DNA from: Verrucomicrobiales bacterium | Lineage (GTDB): Bacteria; Verrucomicrobiota; Verrucomicrobiia; Verrucomicrobiales; DEV007 | Assembly (NCBI GenBank): GCA_002684575.1 | Contig: NYVP01000185.1 | Span: 1-5,896, forward strand | DNA length: 5,896 nt | Reading direction: 5' to 3' | In this document: positions 4,678 through 5,896 of the stretch, piece after piece | How positions within the stretch are numbered: position 1 is the first letter of the stretch | How the letters are laid out: the number at the start of each line of letters is the position of its first letter | Notes under the pieces: generated by a model | Told to the model about the DNA's origin: nothing | Seen by the model: the letters and a program-made list of their open reading frames with translations, nothing else | Database searches by the model: none | Made by a program: the position numbers and the translations under genes

Positions 4678-5813
4678 AGATTATCCAAAGATACTTTTAA
4701 ATCTTTGATAATATCATCACTGTGTTCTAATCCAATTGATAATCTAATGACGTTATCCCCCGCACCAGATATTTCCCTCTCTTTAGGGTTCAATTGTCTG
4801 TGCGTTGTTGAAGCGGGGTGTATTATTAAAGATTTTGTATCACCAACATTTGCTAAATGTGAAAATAAATTACAGTTTTCAACAATTTTTTTAGCTCCAT
4901 CAAACCCAGCTTTAACTGAGATTGTAAAGACAGATCCAAAACCAAACTTAAAATACTTTTTTGCTAATTGATATGATTTATTTTTTTGAAAGCCACTCCA
5001 AGATACAGAATCTACTTTATCATGTTTTATCAGGAAATTTGCAACTTCATCTGCGTTTGACATATGTTTTTGCATTCTTAAGTTTAATGTTTCAATTCCT
5101 GTCAGAGTTAAATAAGCATTAAATGGTGACATAGTAGTACCTAAGTCTCTTAAAGCACTAGCATGGCAAAAATTGATATATGCTAAGTTGCCAAATGTTT
5201 CAAAAAATTTAATTCCATGATATGAAGTATCAGGTTCAGTTAATTTTTCAAATTCTCTACCATTATTCCAGTCAAATTTACCTGCATCTACTACACAACC
5301 CCCCATAGCATTTCCATGACCAGATAAAAATTTAGTTGTAGAATATATAATTATGTCAGCACCATAATTTGCTGGCTGACAGATAGCTTGTGTAGCCATT
5401 GTATTATCTATTAATAGAGGTATTCCCTCATTATGGGCCAATTCTGATAATTTCTCTATGTCGGAAACAACTCCCTCTGGGTTAGATAAGCTTTCTGCAA
5501 ATAGTGCTCTAACATTCTTTGCTTTGATAGCTTGTTTTATCTCATCATAATTTGTTATATCAACAAGATCGGTTTCCCATCCAAATGATTTAAAACTTTT
5601 AGTGAATTGTGTTATTGAACCACCATAAAGTTTTGAACTAGCAACTATTTTTTTTCCTGGACTTAGTAAAGGATATAAAGCAATAAGTTGAGCTGCATGG
5701 CCAGATGAAACGCAGCAAGACCCAACAGCATTATCTAATGCTGCAATTTTTTGCTCTAAAGCTGCAGTTGTTGGATTAGATAAACGTCCATAAATATTAC
5801 CATTTTCCTGCAA
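4674..5813 (-). CDS. metY: O-acetylhomoserine sulfhydrylase (MetY-type, PLP-dependent), N-terminus missing or disrupted
   Basis: A Cys/Met-metabolism PLP enzyme (fold type I), predicted to make homocysteine, or methionine with methanethiol, from O-acetyl-L-homoserine and sulfide (EC 2.5.1.49). Numbering from a TTG at 5813: NIYGRLSNPT (6-15, phosphate contacts from the neighbouring subunit), VSSGHAAQL (35-43), LYGGS (62-66, cofactor-stacking Tyr63), LLIDNTMATQ (133-142, pyridine-binding Asp136), STTKFLSGHGNAMGG (158-172, Schiff-base Lys161), LIIHPASTTHRQL (329-341) and IRLSIGLE (356-363, substrate-carboxylate Arg357). The insertion and HPASTTHRQL wording favour MetY over cystathionine lyases or synthases. 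The 379 aa are about 50 short of the usual length. Family-like sequence (DSEHAASLYNL) continues in frame upstream to about 5843, but there is no ATG/GTG before an in-frame TAG at 5865-5867, so TTG 5813 is only a nominal start. The gene is either truncated, frameshifted, or damaged by a junction at the right edge. Its 3' end overlaps the crotonase gene by 4 bp. Confidence 0.85.
   Translation of the reverse strand: MQENGNIYGRLSNPTTAALEQKIAALDNAVGSCCVSSGHAAQLIALYPLLSPGKKIVASSKLYGGSITQFTKSFKSFGWETDLVDITNYDEIKQAIKAKNVRALFAESLSNPEGVVSDIEKLSELAHNEGIPLLIDNTMATQAICQPANYGADIIIYSTTKFLSGHGNAMGGCVVDAGKFDWNNGREFEKLTEPDTSYHGIKFFETFGNLAYINFCHASALRDLGTTMSPFNAYLTLTGIETLNLRMQKHMSNADEVANFLIKHDKVDSVSWSGFQKNKSYQLAKKYFKFGFGSVFTISVKAGFDGAKKIVENCNLFSHLANVGDTKSLIIHPASTTHRQLNPKEREISGAGDNVIRLSIGLEHSDDIIKDLKVSLDNL
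4680..4712 (+). terminator. Candidate terminator hairpin for the crotonase transcript, embedded in metY
   Basis: Starting two bases after the crotonase stop, ATTATC (4680-4685) pairs with GATAAT (4707-4712) and AAAGAT (4687-4692) with ATCTTT (4701-4706). This gives a 12-bp stem with one bulged C (4686) and an 8-nt loop. No U-tract follows on the plus strand, so it may be a weak terminator or an RNA 3'-end stabiliser rather than a classical intrinsic terminator. It lies wholly inside the last codons of metY on the other strand. Confidence 0.45.
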
Positions 5814-5896
5814 ATTGTATAAAGATGCTGCATGTTCACTGTCATGCGAGCCAGTATATCTAATCTAATGCGAGGTAAACCCACAGTGAACCACAT
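5814..5896. other. Anomalous right edge: lost metY reading frame with short inverted and direct repeats
   Basis: Read on the minus strand, metY-like coding is recognisable only to about 5843. Farther out the frame gives RYTGSH, then a TAG at 5865-5867, then no clear match to the expected PIYQTTSY segment. The stretch has visibly more G and C than the rest of the window. It contains a 9-bp inverted repeat (GTTCACTGT 5834-5842, ACAGTGAAC 5883-5891) and a direct repeat ATGCGAG (5844-5850, 5868-5874). A chimeric or low-quality contig end, or a genuine rearrangement, would look like this; I cannot tell which. No separate gene is supported here. Confidence 0.5.

Noticed and set aside
4705..4971. 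Plus-strand 88-codon open frame inside metY
   Set aside because: It is wholly antisense to the conserved C-terminal domain of metY, with no Shine-Dalgarno sequence or recognisable motif.
5814..5896. Minus-strand ATG at the extreme edge (5896) as the true metY start or as a CRISPR-like repeat
   Set aside because: That ATG is in a different frame from metY and soon diverges from it; the repeats are short, single-copy pairs without spacer periodicity, so there is no CRISPR array.
1..5896. tRNA, rRNA, riboswitch, insertion sequence, phage or defence genes
   Set aside because: Coding sequence occupies nearly all of the window, the gaps are too small, and no transposase, integrase, nuclease or structured RNA signature was seen.

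Overview
This 5.9 kb window reads as AT-rich (roughly 28-30% G+C by eye), very gene-dense bacterial DNA. All six recognisable proteins are ordinary bacterial metabolic families, in Lys/Asn/Ile-rich proteins encoded by A/T-ending codons, with almost no intergenic space and frequent 8-10 nt A or T runs. This pattern fits a streamlined marine alphaproteobacterium of the SAR11 (Pelagibacterales) or HIMB59/AEGEAN-169 type. That placement is inference from composition and gene content; no rRNA or other phylogenetic marker is present.

Layout, left to right: (1) the 3' end of an unrecognised gene (+, runs off the left edge), overlapping the start of (2) an L-2-haloacid dehalogenase of the HAD superfamily (+, start 265); (3) an SDR oxidoreductase (-); (4) an ACAD10/11-like phosphotransferase of the APH/choline-kinase fold (+); (5) a YbfB/YjiJ-type major facilitator transporter (-); (6) an ECHDC3-like crotonase lacking both canonical catalytic glutamates (+); (7) a MetY-type O-acetylhomoserine sulfhydrylase (-), whose N-terminal coding sequence breaks down about 50 bp before the right edge.

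The arrangement is unusual in its regularity. After the first two co-directional genes, every gene flips strand. All three convergent pairs overlap at their 3' ends (11, 12 and 4 bp). The two divergent pairs are separated by only 15 and 56 bp. Nearly every gene is therefore its own transcription unit, and transcription termination must occur inside the oppositely oriented partner. A 12-bp hairpin with one bulge just after the crotonase stop, inside the 3' end of metY, is the best candidate for such an embedded terminator. Only the dehalogenase, internal to an operon, has a clear Shine-Dalgarno sequence. The four other gene starts visible in the window have none.

Functionally the window suggests small carboxylic acid and acyl-CoA catabolism (dehalogenation of 2-haloacids, SDR redox step, possible hydroxyacyl-CoA phosphorylation, crotonase chemistry), a transporter of unknown substrate, and sulfur/methionine metabolism. 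The genes are not one operon, so a shared pathway is a hypothesis only. I found no mobile element, CRISPR array, RNA gene or clearly novel multi-gene system. The items most worth following up are the kinase/SDR/crotonase cluster, the glutamate-less crotonase, the strand-alternating overlapping architecture, and the disrupted right end, which may be an assembly or amplification artefact.
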